64,000 nucleotides of DNA from Colius striatus (lineage: Eukaryota > Chordata > Aves > Coliiformes > Coliidae). The notes under the pieces are model-generated. The model searched no databases. It saw nothing but the letters and a program-made list of their open reading frames with translations, and was not told the DNA's origin. How positions within the stretch are numbered: position 1 is the stretch's first letter; every line of letters begins with the position of its first letter. The stretch covers positions 32,591,031 through 32,655,030 of the forward strand of contig NC_084790.1 in NCBI RefSeq assembly GCF_028858725.1. The letters are read 5' to 3'. The position numbers and the translations under genes are program-made. This document shows positions 24,232 through 34,500 of the stretch, piece by piece.

Positions 24232-24726
24232 ATGGACGTCCTAGCCGTGGCCCAAGTCTTTTTCTTCGGAGGAACTCTGCTCTCAGCCGCTCACTGCGGG
24301 AGCAGACAACGACCATCTATCCTGCGGACAAGGTATGTGACAGAGGGAAAGGGACCACGGTCGGGGCGATCCATAAGTCGCGCAGAGACGTCTGGCGCAC
24401 GACAGAGTCCCCATGTACACGTAAGTTGGGAAGAATCTCGGCATTGGGGGGGTTTACCTGGTTTTCGTAACTCAGAGGCCCCAGTCGGCATTGGGGAGGG
24501 GTTACTTGGTTTTCGTAACTCAGAGACCCCAACTGGCATTGGGGGGGGGTTACTTGGTATTCGTAACTCAGAGGCCCCAGTCGGCATTGGGGGGGGGTTA
24601 CTTGGTATTTGTAACTCAGAGGCCCCAGCCGACATTGGGGGGGGGTTACTTGGTATTTGTAACTCAGAGGCCCCAGTCGAGATTCATATGGTTACAGGGC
24701 GAATTCGCATGACATCTTGGTTTTAA
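24232..24726 (+). CDS. Upstream leader ORF with 16-residue repeats (unproven)
   Basis: A 164-residue ORF lies between the primer-binding site and gag. Its ATG has purine at -3 and G at +4. Residues ~1-22 are hydrophobic and could serve as a signal peptide. Residues ~70-150 are five tandem copies of a 16-residue unit (GIGGGLLGIRNSEAPV form) made by the 48-bp DNA repeat, whose length is a multiple of three. It is not in frame with gag and ends ~585 bases before it, so it is not a simple N-terminal gag extension. A splice-donor-like AAG/GTATGT lies inside it at 24332. It may equally be a by-product of a structured RNA leader. I know of no homologue. Confidence 0.25.
   Translation: MDVLAVAQVFFFGGTLLSAAHCGSRQRPSILRTRYVTEGKGPRSGRSISRAETSGARQSPHVHVSWEESRHWGGLPGFRNSEAPVGIGEGLLGFRNSETPTGIGGGLLGIRNSEAPVGIGGGLLGICNSEAPADIGGGLLGICNSEAPVEIHMVTGRIRMTSWF
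24440..24678 (+). repeat. Five-copy 48-bp tandem repeat in the provirus leader
   Basis: Units begin at 24440, 24487, 24535, 24583 and 24631 (47, then 48 bp each). Each has a G run (up to nine), a GTTAC...GTAAC inverted pair and a CCCCA...TGGGG inverted pair across the unit boundary, so each can fold as two small hairpins. Units differ by only a few bases. Its position, between primer-binding site and gag, is where retroviral packaging and dimer signals lie. Confidence 0.9.
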
Positions 24727-25311
24727 TTTGCAGCTGCGGAAGGGATAACAACTGGTATAATAATAATAATAGTATTGTGGCATTGGAAGTACCCGGGCTT
24801 ATTTGTATTTAAGATAAACGGATATTGTAAAGTTGTGATGTGTGTGTGTATTGGGTGTTAAATGAATGAGACGCAGTCTGACTGCGAAGCGAGTGTGGAG
24901 TCCTTATCCACGGTTCCGTATCTCCACGAGGAGACCAGCCGGAGACGGACGAAGCGTGTCAAGTAATTGTAGTGTTTGTTAACTTGTCTACATATGTTTT
25001 ATGTGAACTAAGGGAGCCAAGAAATATTTTAATAGTACTGTTTTACACTATCAAGGTAGAAGATAAGGAACGTGAACGACTTTGCGGTGGTTTCAGCTCC
25101 CCGGTGTTAATGCATTAACAAAAACTTTATAGTGCCCTGGGGGGGGGGTGGTGGTGACTACGATAAGCATTGGTGCTGGTGTCCAGAGTGTGAAGAACAC
25201 AACATAGCCGAGATTACAACCGTGTTTTGTGGTTGGGCGTTGGGATTACCTATTTTGAGAAACATTTCGGAGAAAGAGTTACAAAGAGTAATTTGAGAAT
25301 ATAGAAAAATA

Positions 25312-27084
25312 ATGGGAAACTCTCAGAGTGTGAGAGCCGAGAAAAGTCCATTAGGATTCATATTGGCACATTGGAAAGATCTTGTGGGGACTAGGGGTAC
25401 AGAAAGTAAAAAAACACTTACAAAATACTGCAACCAATGGTGGCCACTCTATAAACTAGACGATGGGGAGAAGTGGCCTCAAAATGGAACTCTGGATTAT
25501 AATACCCTCCTGCAGTTAATGTTGTTTATAAGGAGGGAAAGAAAATGGGATGAGGCTTCTTATGTGGACATGTTTTTCGCTCTGAGAAATCACCCAGAAT
25601 GGCAGCAGGATTGTGGGTTAGCTCCTCCCCAAGATCCCCTGATACTGGCCCTAGAACGAGAAAACAAGGGAAAACTGAAAAGGTGCTGTTCATCCTGCAG
25701 TGTCGGACAACACTGCACCAATAGAGATAAGGTGTATCAGGCAAATGATTTAGAAAGCCTGGAAGGCTATATACCTCCCTCCATGCCCCCTCCTGATGAA
25801 AGAAGGGCAGAAGTAATAAAACAGAAGGTAAGGATGGAATATATGGGTCCTCAGGGGACAGGGAATATGGGCATGCCTACTGGCAGTCAGGGCCCTCTCC
25901 CCACAATGAATATAAATATGAATGACAGAGGAACTTTACCTGGCCCTGGGATGGGTCCTGACCCTTCTGTAAATATGGGAGCACCACTAGAAGTAAGGAT
26001 GGAATATATGGGTCCTCAGGGGACACGGAATATGGGCATGCCTACTGGTAGTCAGGGCCCTCTCCCCACAATGAATATAAATATGAATGACACAGGAACT
26101 TTACCTGGCCCTGGGATGGGTCCTGGCCCTTCTGTAGGACCTGATAGGGCTATAAATATGGAAACACCACCGATACCAGACAAAGGAACAGTGAAAAATG
26201 AGCCACAGGGCCCTGGTTTCAGCCCCATTACATCAAGGACTCGGAGTAAAGTGGGTCCAATAATTCAAGCTCCGCTGAGGCAGGCGATGAGCCCAATGGG
26301 GCCTGCAAAAATAAAGGTTCCCTTTACCACTAATGACTTAGATTCTTGGAAGGAAACAGTAAGAGATTACCGAGAGGACCCTATAGGCATTGCTAAAAGG
26401 TTTGATATGATTCTTAAAACTTTAGATCCAGACTGGAGAGACATAGATGCTATGTTGGATGCACTGACCGAAACAGAAAGGCTGTTGGTACTGAAAACTG
26501 CAAAAACACAAGTACAGGCACAAATTACAGGAGGGACACTGGTGGGACGGACAGTTGATCAGTGTATACCTTTGACAGACCCAGGGTGGGATCCAAATGA
26601 TCGTGACGATTATCAGCAGTTACAACAATATCAACAGTGGATAAAGTATGGGTTGGAAAATCCGATTCCTAAAACTATAAATTGGTCAATGCTATATGCC
26701 GTAAGACAAGGCCCTTCTGAAACCCCTTCAGAATTTTTAGACAGAATAAGACTTGCTATGCGTAAATACACTCCTCTGGACCCGTCGGCCGAAGTAGGCC
26801 AGCAACAGCTAATATCCTTGTTCATAGGGCAGTCGTGTGACGATATCCGAAGAAAACTGCAAAAATTAAGAGGGGCAGATGTGCGGGATATAGAAAGGTT
26901 AATCGAAGAAGCATGGAAGGTCTTTGGGAATAGGGAAAGTGACAAGGACAGGAGAATGGAACAAAGAATAATAGCAACTGTGGCAGCTCTGGAACAGAGA
27001 CCACAAAGAAGAGAGCCACTGGGACTGGATAGGGATCAGTGTGCGTACTGTAAAAAAAGGGACACTGGAAAAAGAATGCCCTAA
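25312..27084 (+). CDS. gag: Endogenous retroviral gag polyprotein (nearly complete, C end broken)
   Basis: This 590-residue frame would encode the structural polyprotein. It opens MGNSQS, a myristoylation signal, followed by a matrix domain (~1-125). A proline/methionine-rich linker (~150-330) has a PSMPPPDE stretch and a 55-residue tandem duplication (residues 173-227 and from 228). The capsid domain (~335-545) contains the major homology region near 464-486. The nucleocapsid starts with the first Cys pair (577 and 580) and then fails: base changes in the A run at 27052-27058 and in the one at 27069-27073 shift the frame, so the CCHC knuckle is split and the ORF ends early at 27084. The rest of nucleocapsid continues in another frame to a TGA at 27146-27148. 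Confidence 0.88.
   Translation: MGNSQSVRAEKSPLGFILAHWKDLVGTRGTESKKTLTKYCNQWWPLYKLDDGEKWPQNGTLDYNTLLQLMLFIRRERKWDEASYVDMFFALRNHPEWQQDCGLAPPQDPLILALERENKGKLKRCCSSCSVGQHCTNRDKVYQANDLESLEGYIPPSMPPPDERRAEVIKQKVRMEYMGPQGTGNMGMPTGSQGPLPTMNINMNDRGTLPGPGMGPDPSVNMGAPLEVRMEYMGPQGTRNMGMPTGSQGPLPTMNINMNDTGTLPGPGMGPGPSVGPDRAINMETPPIPDKGTVKNEPQGPGFSPITSRTRSKVGPIIQAPLRQAMSPMGPAKIKVPFTTNDLDSWKETVRDYREDPIGIAKRFDMILKTLDPDWRDIDAMLDALTETERLLVLKTAKTQVQAQITGGTLVGRTVDQCIPLTDPGWDPNDRDDYQQLQQYQQWIKYGLENPIPKTINWSMLYAVRQGPSETPSEFLDRIRLAMRKYTPLDPSAEVGQQQLISLFIGQSCDDIRRKLQKLRGADVRDIERLIEEAWKVFGNRESDKDRRMEQRIIATVAALEQRPQRREPLGLDRDQCAYCKKRDTGKRMP
25828..26130 (+). repeat. 165-bp tandem duplication inside gag
   Basis: The second unit starts exactly 165 bases (55 codons) after the first (25828 and 25993). 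The first 48 residues of the two units differ at three positions, then diverge. Frame is kept. It falls in the linker between matrix and capsid. Confidence 0.9.
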
Positions 27085-27148
27085 GGGGTTCAAGGGGAGC
27101 TATGACGGACGAAGAGGGAGACCTGCCCACTTAAAGGAGGATGATTGA

Positions 27149-27510
27149 CGGGGACCTGGGGAGTCTACCCTAGCAAATCCACTGGTTACACTAAAGCTGG
27201 GGAAAAATGAAACACAAGTAGAATTTCTAATAGATACAGGGGCGACATTTTCGGTCTTAAATGTTTCGGTCTTAAACTGTTACCGCAAAGTAATGATTAT
27301 GTTATGGTGATGGGAGCCACTGTTCAATGTGAAAAGTCACACTTTTGAGTCCTTAAAGTACAAATTGGGAAAGCAAGTAAAATTCAAAGGTTTTTGTATA
27401 TGCCCAATGCCCCAAAAGCTCTTTTGAGAAGAGATTTGCTGGAGCAGTTACAAGCCACGATTAAATTTAAAAATGGTCACATTAGTTTGGAGGTGAATGG
27501 TCAAAATTAT
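27149..27510 (+). pseudogene. pro: Retroviral protease remnant
   Basis: The aspartic protease active site LIDTGATFSVL is encoded at 27227-27259, in the same frame as the nucleocapsid remnant upstream, separated from it by the single TGA at 27146-27148. A ~15-base direct duplication (TTCGGTCTTAAA core) at 27250-27280 and a later frameshift break the middle. The C-terminal part (RRDLL motif) resumes in the frame that starts at 27394. Not functional. Confidence 0.8.
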
Positions 27511-27589
27511 ACACAAATTATGAGCCTGTTACTAACTAATATCGATACAGAAGGAAACATTAACGAAGACATCATGAACCAAGTACATC

Positions 27590-28600
27590 CAGGAGTATGG
27601 GCCACAGATGTACCCAGAAGGGCAAAGAATGCCCTACCAGTGGAGGTAAAACTTAAAGGACAACTGCCGGTAAGGACTAAACAGGAGGACGGAGGACAGG
27701 GAGGGGATTAAACCAATAATAGAACAACTGAGGACCTCTACCCCGAGGTAGCAAACTTTTACACCCTGTTAACTATGCTAACACCTGACTTAACTTGGTT
27801 TACTGTTTTAGATTTAAAGGATGCCTTCTTTTGCCTCCCTCTCCATGAAGCCAGCGAGAAAGTATTTGCATTTGAATGGGAAAGTCCTAAAAGTGTACGT
27901 AAAACTCAGCTTAAACTCAGCTTACTTGGACGGTGCTGCCTCAAGGATTCAAAAATAGCCCCACCATATTTGGCAACCAGCTAGCCAAAGATCTCGAACC
28001 ATGGGAAGCCCCATCTGAAGAAGGAAAACTCCTGCAGTATGTGAACAAAAATAAAGGATGCCTGTCTCACCTGGATGCCCTTTATGTGATGATGAATCTA
28101 CAATGGAATGAAGAAGCTGCATGGACCTTTGATCAGATAAAGAAGGCTCTGATGTCTGCCCCAGCCTTAGGACTTCCAGATCTTCATTTCTTAGCAGAAA
28201 CTCAGGAGAACCAGTGCAGCATGATTGCTTAGAGACCACTGAAGCAGTATATTCAAGTCACCTGGACCTGAAGGAGACCCCTCTGGACAATGTGGAAAGC
28301 TGGTTTACAGATGGAAGCACCTATGACAAAATTTTAAAACTACTTGATGCCATACAACTCCCTGAGAAAGTGGCTATTATGCATATGAGGGCGCACCAAA
28401 AAGTAAGCTCGGAGTTGGAAAGAGGAAATGAGCTGGCGGACAGAGAGGCAAAACAGGCTGCAAAAGGAGAGGTAAGGTTTGAGGGAGCCTTGATTCCAGA
28501 TGGACAAATCTCCCTGGAAGGTAAGCCTAACTATACTAAAAAGGATAAGAAATTGATCACAGATCTAGAGGGCACATATAATGAGGAAGGATTGTGGGCT
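27590..28600 (+). pseudogene. pol: Retroviral RT / RNase H remnant with internal deletions
   Basis: RT palm sequence is clear (TVLDLKDAFFCLPLH at about 27802-27846, holding the first catalytic aspartate; LPQGFKNSP at 27935-27960), but in different frames. The region that should hold the YVDD box is lost by deletion: the text reads QYVNKN and then jumps to connection-domain sequence (WTFDQIKKALMSAPALGLPD). RNase H starts with WFTDGST and ends with GNELADREAKQAA, with the middle deleted. Several stops and frame changes. The last codons are cut by the LTR at 28601. Gammaretrovirus-like by motif wording. Confidence 0.85.
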
Positions 28601-29104
28601 TGTTAGCATTACTGTATATGGAAAGTTAGAAATAGTTAGGCTAAGGTCTGTATCGAGGCCTAGTGAGCAGTGTGGGATGTTGATGTAACCTAACAGTCTA
28701 GGGAACTAGTGGGGCATGCTGAGCTTGTGCATTCTTGCTTAAACAAAGCAAAGAGATTAGTGAAGAATACTGAACGCTGAATCTTGTTTTTCTCAAAGAA
28801 ATCGTTATCTCGAATGTTTACCTGTTTGTTATCTATGGAAATTTCTTGTTGTGGATTCAGATAAGCATAGTCTCAAGTAACTACATGAAAGAGCACAACA
28901 TAATCCTAATGTCTAAGAAAACTGGTAAACATCACGGGGACCTGATGAAGTAATCATTTGTGGAAAGTATATAAACTCTGTGAAATTTTTTGTTAGTGGG
29001 GGCTCTGACTTTGGACACTAGTCCTCAGGTCCCTAGGGCCCTCAATAAAGCACTGCATAAAACGACCTCGGTTGTTTTGTGTTTTCCTTCGGGAACGGGC
29101 AGCA
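28601..29104 (+). mobile_element. Solo LTR nested in the provirus pol, 504 bp
   Basis: It begins TGTTAGCATT and ends GGGCAGCA, has TATAAA at 28970-28975 and AATAAA at 29044-29049, and is flanked by exact 4-bp repeats GGCT (28597-28600, 29105-29108). The pol frame before it resumes in register after it once the LTR and one GGCT are discounted, so it is a clean insertion into an already integrated provirus. The family is different from the host provirus; I cannot name it. Confidence 0.9.
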
Positions 29105-29108
29105 GGCT

Positions 29109-29385
29109 GTTACCCCACAAGGAAAATTAGTATGGTCTTTAGTGAGCGAAGAACAAAAAGGAACACTGGGGGGGCAGAGGCTCTGCACAGGCATCTAATC
29201 AGGCAAATTATAGCCAGAAATTTATATAGTACTGTAAAACAAGTAACTTGCCAATGCGATCTTTGCCTCCAAACTAATCCAAAGAACGCTCCTAAACCAG
29301 AGATGGGTCAAATTGGCAGAGAAAAGGGACCTGTTAGTGCTAACTGACACCTTTTCAGGTTGGCCAAAGGCATTTCCCACAAGAA
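29109..29385 (+). pseudogene. pol: Retroviral integrase remnant
   Basis: This holds the zinc-binding N-terminal domain (HRHLI, then CQCDLC with the Cys pair) and the start of the catalytic core (LTDTFSGWPKAFPTR wording, with the first core aspartate). The core is in a different frame from the N domain and is lost within ~60 bases. The rest of integrase is deleted. Confidence 0.8.
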
Positions 29386-29445
29386 CAGCAAAAGCGTGAG
29401 AAGTGACAAGAGTTATGAAGTAAATTAACTTCATGGTTACCTAAC

Positions 29446-29582
29446 TTGGCTGGGTTGAAAGAACTTTTGTGGTAATAAGTCTGATAATTGTTATCATTGT
29501 GCTATTTGGCATCTGTATCAGATGTTTCTTTTGTTGTCAGCACCGGAGATGCATGCTCTTAAGTGGAAAGAACACCAGCTAA
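29446..29582 (+). pseudogene. env: Env transmembrane-subunit remnant
   Basis: A short frame encodes a hydrophobic helix (29472-29525), a Cys-rich juxtamembrane segment (CFFCC) and a short tail ending in TAA at 29580-29582. This is the layout of the end of a gammaretroviral TM protein. Surface subunit and nearly all of TM are absent: the deletion joins integrase sequence to the env end, so no entry protein remains. Confidence 0.6.
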
Positions 29583-29667
29583 GACAAGCCTGATTCAAAT
29601 AAGTACTTTAGTAAAATCCTTAATAAGGAATCACTGTATCAATAGTAAAAGAATTTACTAATTTTAT

Positions 29668-29681
29668 AGAAAAACGGGGGA
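29668..29681 (+). promoter_or_regulatory. Polypurine tract
   Basis: AGAAAAACGGGGGA lies directly before the 3' LTR start at 29683, the position of the plus-strand primer in retroviruses. Confidence 0.8.
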
Positions 29682-29682
29682 T

Positions 29683-30026
29683 TGATGTAGAGCTTTATAC
29701 TAACATGTGCTAATAAACCTTATACTAACTTATCGCAATAGTATAAAGCTTATTTTTCAGACAGGACAAAATTCACACAAGCTGTAAAAGGTCACGCTTA
29801 TCTCCTCACACAATACCTCCGGGGTCCTCCAACTTCCTTGAGGGCAGAAACCGGTTCTGCGAGGGGCCAAGCGATATCTTAAGATCAGGGGTGAGAAAGC
29901 CTCAGAACTTATCAGCCTTCATCTCCCAAGGCCCCGAAGACCATCACCGGCCATCACCGGGAGACAACACGCAAATGAAAGGAAGAAAAGACCTAATTTA
30001 CATGCGAAATCGGGGACAGGTTGTGT
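29683..30026 (+). repeat. 3' LTR of the provirus, truncated
   Basis: It matches the 5' LTR from TGATGTAGAG to GGTTGTGT and then stops. The last ~200 bases (TATA-like box, R, U5) are missing and replaced by unrelated LTR sequence from 30027. Confidence 0.92.
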
Positions 30027-30709
30027 AACTGTAAGAAGTTTGTCCTGGAGCAAGTTCCTGGTGGGACCTAGGAGTTCATGGGAGAGGTGCCCACACCAGA
30101 GCAGGTTTGCTGTCAGGACTTGTGATCCCGGGAGGGACCCAAGCTGGAGCAGTCTGTCCCTGAAGGACTGTTCTCCCGGTGGATGACCCACACTGGGGCA
30201 GAGTGTGAGGAGCTGGCCCCATGGGAGGACACATGCCAGAGTAGTTGGTGAGGAGCTGTAGCCCATGGGAAGGACCCACACTGGAGAAGTTTGTGAGGGA
30301 CTGTCTCTCATTCAGAGGGACCCCACACTGTAGCAGTGGTAAATGTGAGGAGGCCTGCCCCTGAGAAGAAGCGGCGGGAAAGTCCATCTGTAATGAACAG
30401 ACCACAACACCTATCCCCGATCCCCTGCGCCACTAGGGGGGAAGGGAAGGGTGTCCTGGGAAGAGGAGGGATGGGGGGAGGTGTTTTTAAAATGGTTTCA
30501 TTTCTCATCTCCCTGCTTTTATTGTTTCTTTAATAAATCAAACCTTTTTCTCCCTAAGTTGAGTCTATTCTGTCTGTGACGCTAATTGCTGAGTGATCTC
30601 TCTGTCCTTATCTCAGCTCACAAGCCATTTGTTATATTTCTCTCTCTCTCCTGTCCAGTTTAGAAGGAGTGATTTTATGATTGGATGGACATTGGACTAA
30701 ACCACCACA
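30027..30709 (+). mobile_element. LTR fragment (family D), 5' end missing
   Basis: A U3-like part is built of degenerate ~60-bp units, each with a CATGGGAGGACCC-like core (30050-30350). Then come AATAAA at 30532-30537 and an end reading CTAAACCACCACA. It joins the truncated provirus LTR on the left and a CR1 fragment on the right. A second, smaller piece lies at 1893-2035. Confidence 0.75.
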
Positions 30710-31510
30710 GACCTTTAGAGACCATCTAGTCCAACCCCCCTGCTGAAGCAGGTCCACCTAGATCAGGTTTCACAGGAATGCGTCCAGGTGGGTCTTGAAG
30801 GCCTCCAAGGAAGGAGACTAAACAACCTCCCTGGGAAACCTGTGACAGAGTTCCCTCACTCTCACAGGAAAATAGTTTTTACTTATGTTTTAATGGAACT
30901 TTTTACATTCCAACTTCATCCCATTACTCCTTGTCCTGTCACTAGATACAACAGAAAAAAAATTTATGTCCCAACTTCCTGACACCCACCATTTAGATAT
31001 TTGTAAATATTAATGAGATCGCCCCCACAGACTCCTCCAGACTAGAAAGCCCTGAGATGGACTCTCTCCAGCACTTCCCTGTCCCTCTTGAGCTGGGGAG
31101 TCCAGAACTGGACACAGTACTCCAGATGAGGCCTCTCCAGGGCAGACTCTTCTTCATGCATCCCAAGATGCCATTGGCCTTCTTGGCCACGAGGGCACAT
31201 TGCTGGCTCATGTTCAGTTTACTATCAACCAGCACTCCAAGGTCTCTCTCTGCACAGCTTCTCTCCAGCTGGTCAATCCTCAGCCTGTACTGGTGCGTGG
31301 AATTGCTCCTTCCCAGACACAGGACTCTGCACTTGCCCTTGTTGAACCTCATGACAAGTTGATCTCTTCATCAAGATCATTGATAAAGATAATAAACAGA
31401 ACTGACCCCAGTGCTGAGGCCTGGACAACACCACTGGTGACAAGCTGCCAAATGGATTTAACTCCATTCTCCACCCCTCTTTGGGCTCAGTCATTGAACT
31501 AGATTCCTCT
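30710..31510 (-). mobile_element. CR1 LINE fragment, minus strand, tail missing
   Basis: CR1 text starts at GACCTTTAGAGACCATC (the terminal tail is lost against the LTR) and runs back into ORF2 (minus-strand frame at 30993-31352). An 18-T run lies just beyond, at 31531-31548. Confidence 0.88.
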
Positions 31511-34500
31511 CACTCCAATTTGCACTTCTCTTTTTTTTTTTTTTTTTTGTTAAGAAGATATTCTTTAAATAAAAACTAATCATGAGACTATTTGGATTAT
31601 CTCAAGATCTTTCTACATTAAATGTTGTCTGAAGATTTTCTTTAAAAAAAAATTTTAAATTATGGAAGTTTCCTTAAAATTTCACTACTAGACTTCCAAG
31701 AAATTACACCAGGTTATTTATTAAAGGTTCTAAAGACAACATTTCCATGTGATTGTCTTGTTTGTAACACTTTCCTATGCAATCTATCAAATGCTAAACC
31801 TTTAAAGATGTTTTCAAGCTAATTTCCAGGGAAAAGATTCCTTTCTTAATTTCCATTGTTATTTTTCTTTCCATGTTCATATCAAACAGACTTGATCTTG
31901 CCTCAAGTCCAATATCTATGAGCTCTCTGTCTCCAAGCCCATATAACAATTCTAAATATTCTATTTCAAAATTTCTTTTTTACTCAAACTTTTTATCCTA
32001 CTCCAGAACAAAAACAAATGTTGGATATTTTTGAGCATCTTGAGACAAGAAATTGTCATCACTAGTATGCAAATAGTAAGAGCTCAGACTTCTCAAAAAA
32101 ACGCATTTAAGTAAATATGAAATCTTTTCCTCCCACTTACAAAGACACTCTAACTTCCCTTCTTCACAGACCCCTCAATTCAAAATATATTGCAAGCTCC
32201 CAGTGGAAATAAATTGAAAATGCAAGCAGTTTAGAGGATCAGTACATTACTGTGTTTGCATGCCTCAGTTTCCAAAATATTGAAGGAGTGGACAATATTA
32301 GAATCTTTGCTGCTTTTCCCTGAAGAGCAGCTGCTCTGTAAGTGGAGAATAATAACAAAATGAAAGTTGTCTTGAATAAAAGAATGAAGTACAAAGTTAA
32401 TTTCTTTCAAAATATGAGCTCAAATTCTAGCTGGTATGTGATATCTTTTTGCTAGGAGAATTTTGTGGAAGAGGAGTGTCATCATCGGCCCCTCTGTAGT
32501 AAGTCAGGAAAGTCTAATTGTTTCAAGTTGCCGGAGTAGCAACAATCTTGTTCAACTGTCAGAGTCCTGCCAGTAGCATAGAAAGCTACCCCAGAAGTCA
32601 TTAGACAGCCTTCCTTCATGCCAGCCGTCTTCCCTTTGTCCCAGTGAAATATTTGATTTCCCTTTTAATTTCTCAGCTTATTATAAAGACCAGTCTGATT
32701 ACAGGTCTAAAGAAGCTCTAAAGAGTTTTCTGATAGTCTTTACTTTGAGAAACCAGGATGTTTCTATTTCACATTTAAACAATTTCCCCATGAACCAAAA
32801 GAGTGGTTCAAAGGAGAAACTGAAGAGAAAAAAAATATGGAAAAAATCTAAAACGTGTTTTCTAAAATATTTTTGACGGGGGTTTAACAGTCACAGGGGA
32901 AAATCAAATTTTTAAATACCAGGGATGGGCACTAATTTCTTACATTCCTAAATGTCATCTTTTATTCCAGGTTTATATTGTGAATAAAGTATTTGTGGTA
33001 CTGCAAATTCAAATTTTACATCACCTCTGTAAAATTTAACTTGCCTGGCTAAGTGTAAGAATATAAATTTGAAGAGAAAAGTGTTCCAATCCTCTACTTG
33101 AATGAATTATAGTTCTTAACTGAAAATCATTTCAAAGCTTGTCCAATGCCAAGAAGTTATGAAAAGTTAAGTAGCAGAAGGATCTTTGATAAATCATTCT
33201 GAAACTACAGTAAAGCCTTATGAATGTCTGTGATACATTTCCCATATTAGCTAGGAGATGACATTTGGATTAAGGAAAAAAGAATAGATGAGATTGAAGA
33301 TACAGAGATTTGAAAAGTAACCAAACCAGAAAATATCTGCAAGGTTAAAGGGGAGAAGAAAAAATCCTGCTATGGAATTCAGCATGAACTCACATGAAAA
33401 CAAAATTTTGAAGAATAAAATAGCATAATGAGTGGAAAAAAGTGAAATGTAAAAGTCTTTAAATGTGATGATTTAATCAGAATAAATTAGGATATGAATA
33501 GAAATGTAAGTAAAAGATTAGTAAATATTTTCCAAAATAATAACGATGCAAACTTAGAACAATTAAGGGATTAAAGAAAACAGATACATAAGCAAAGGTA
33601 TTTAAATCAAAATCAACGTAAGTAATCAAAGAGAATAGTATATTTCTATTTTTCATTATTAAAATATAAAGTCTTGAATTTCAAAACATTCAAACAAAAA
33701 AAGAAAACTCTTTTCTTCAAGCTGAAAAAAATCTCTCAAGGATATTCAAAAATAAAATACCTGGATGTGACAGAATACTGAATTTCATTCATTTTAAAGT
33801 ATAAATGACTATGAAATAAGTTTAATCTTAACAGAAAAAACCTCAGTTGTGCCAAATCTGATTACAAAATCAACATTATACTCAGAAATTACTTTTTGCT
33901 GTTTTTAAAATGCAAAAATAAGGAGAATATCCTCAAAGATGCTGTCTAGAACTTGGCAGTAAAATGATGCAGAATTTCCTGTCAGTTCGTAAATGTTTTT
34001 CTTGAGACAATCCTAATATTTTTTTTTTTTATCTAGTACTTACAGCTCTTGTCCAAGAACAGAAGTCAAAACATTGAAATATTAAAGAAACTCAGAGAGG
34101 CTGTACTCATACTATTTGCAACTTAGAAGAAGACAAATATACAGTTTTAAAGGAGAACTCAGGTGTTCCAATTCCTGCACAGTACCATTGAGGATTTGAT
34201 ACTTGTTCAAAAAGAAGTTGTGAAACTGCCTTGTTTCCCAATAAGTAAAAAGTTTACCTTTTGCACGTAGTATGCTCCCTAATTGTCCAGAGTTATACAT
34301 GATCCAAAATGGAAGTGACCTGGTCTATAGACTTGGTCTACGTTTGTTTCATCTCATGAGTCGAACACAGCACGCTGGAAAGAACAGCTTGCATTGTACA
34401 GATTCCTGTCACAAGAATCTTCCCAACATATCTCAGTTATGCTTGAGTAGTTCTTCTATTTGTGTACATCTTCAACAGGCATTCTCATTATTGTCTTCAG

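Larger units (their letters stand above)
23625..30026 (+). mobile_element. Defective gammaretrovirus-like endogenous provirus
   Basis: Order: 5' LTR, primer-binding site, repeat-bearing leader, gag, protease, RT/RNase H, integrase, env remnant, polypurine tract, truncated 3' LTR. Class I (gamma-like) assignment rests on a myristoylation-type gag start, a single CCHC-type knuckle remnant, gag and protease sharing a frame across one stop codon, and the 4-bp duplication of the sister solo LTR. Large deletions in pol and env and many frame breaks make it non-functional. By eye the 5' and 3' LTRs differ at about a dozen sites over ~340 aligned bases, several of them CpG decay, so it is neither brand new nor ancient. 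Target duplication cannot be tested because the 3' end is lost. Confidence 0.92.

Noticed and set aside
24440..24678. CRISPR-like array
   Set aside because: Units are contiguous 48-mers without variable spacers, inside a provirus leader in an animal genome.
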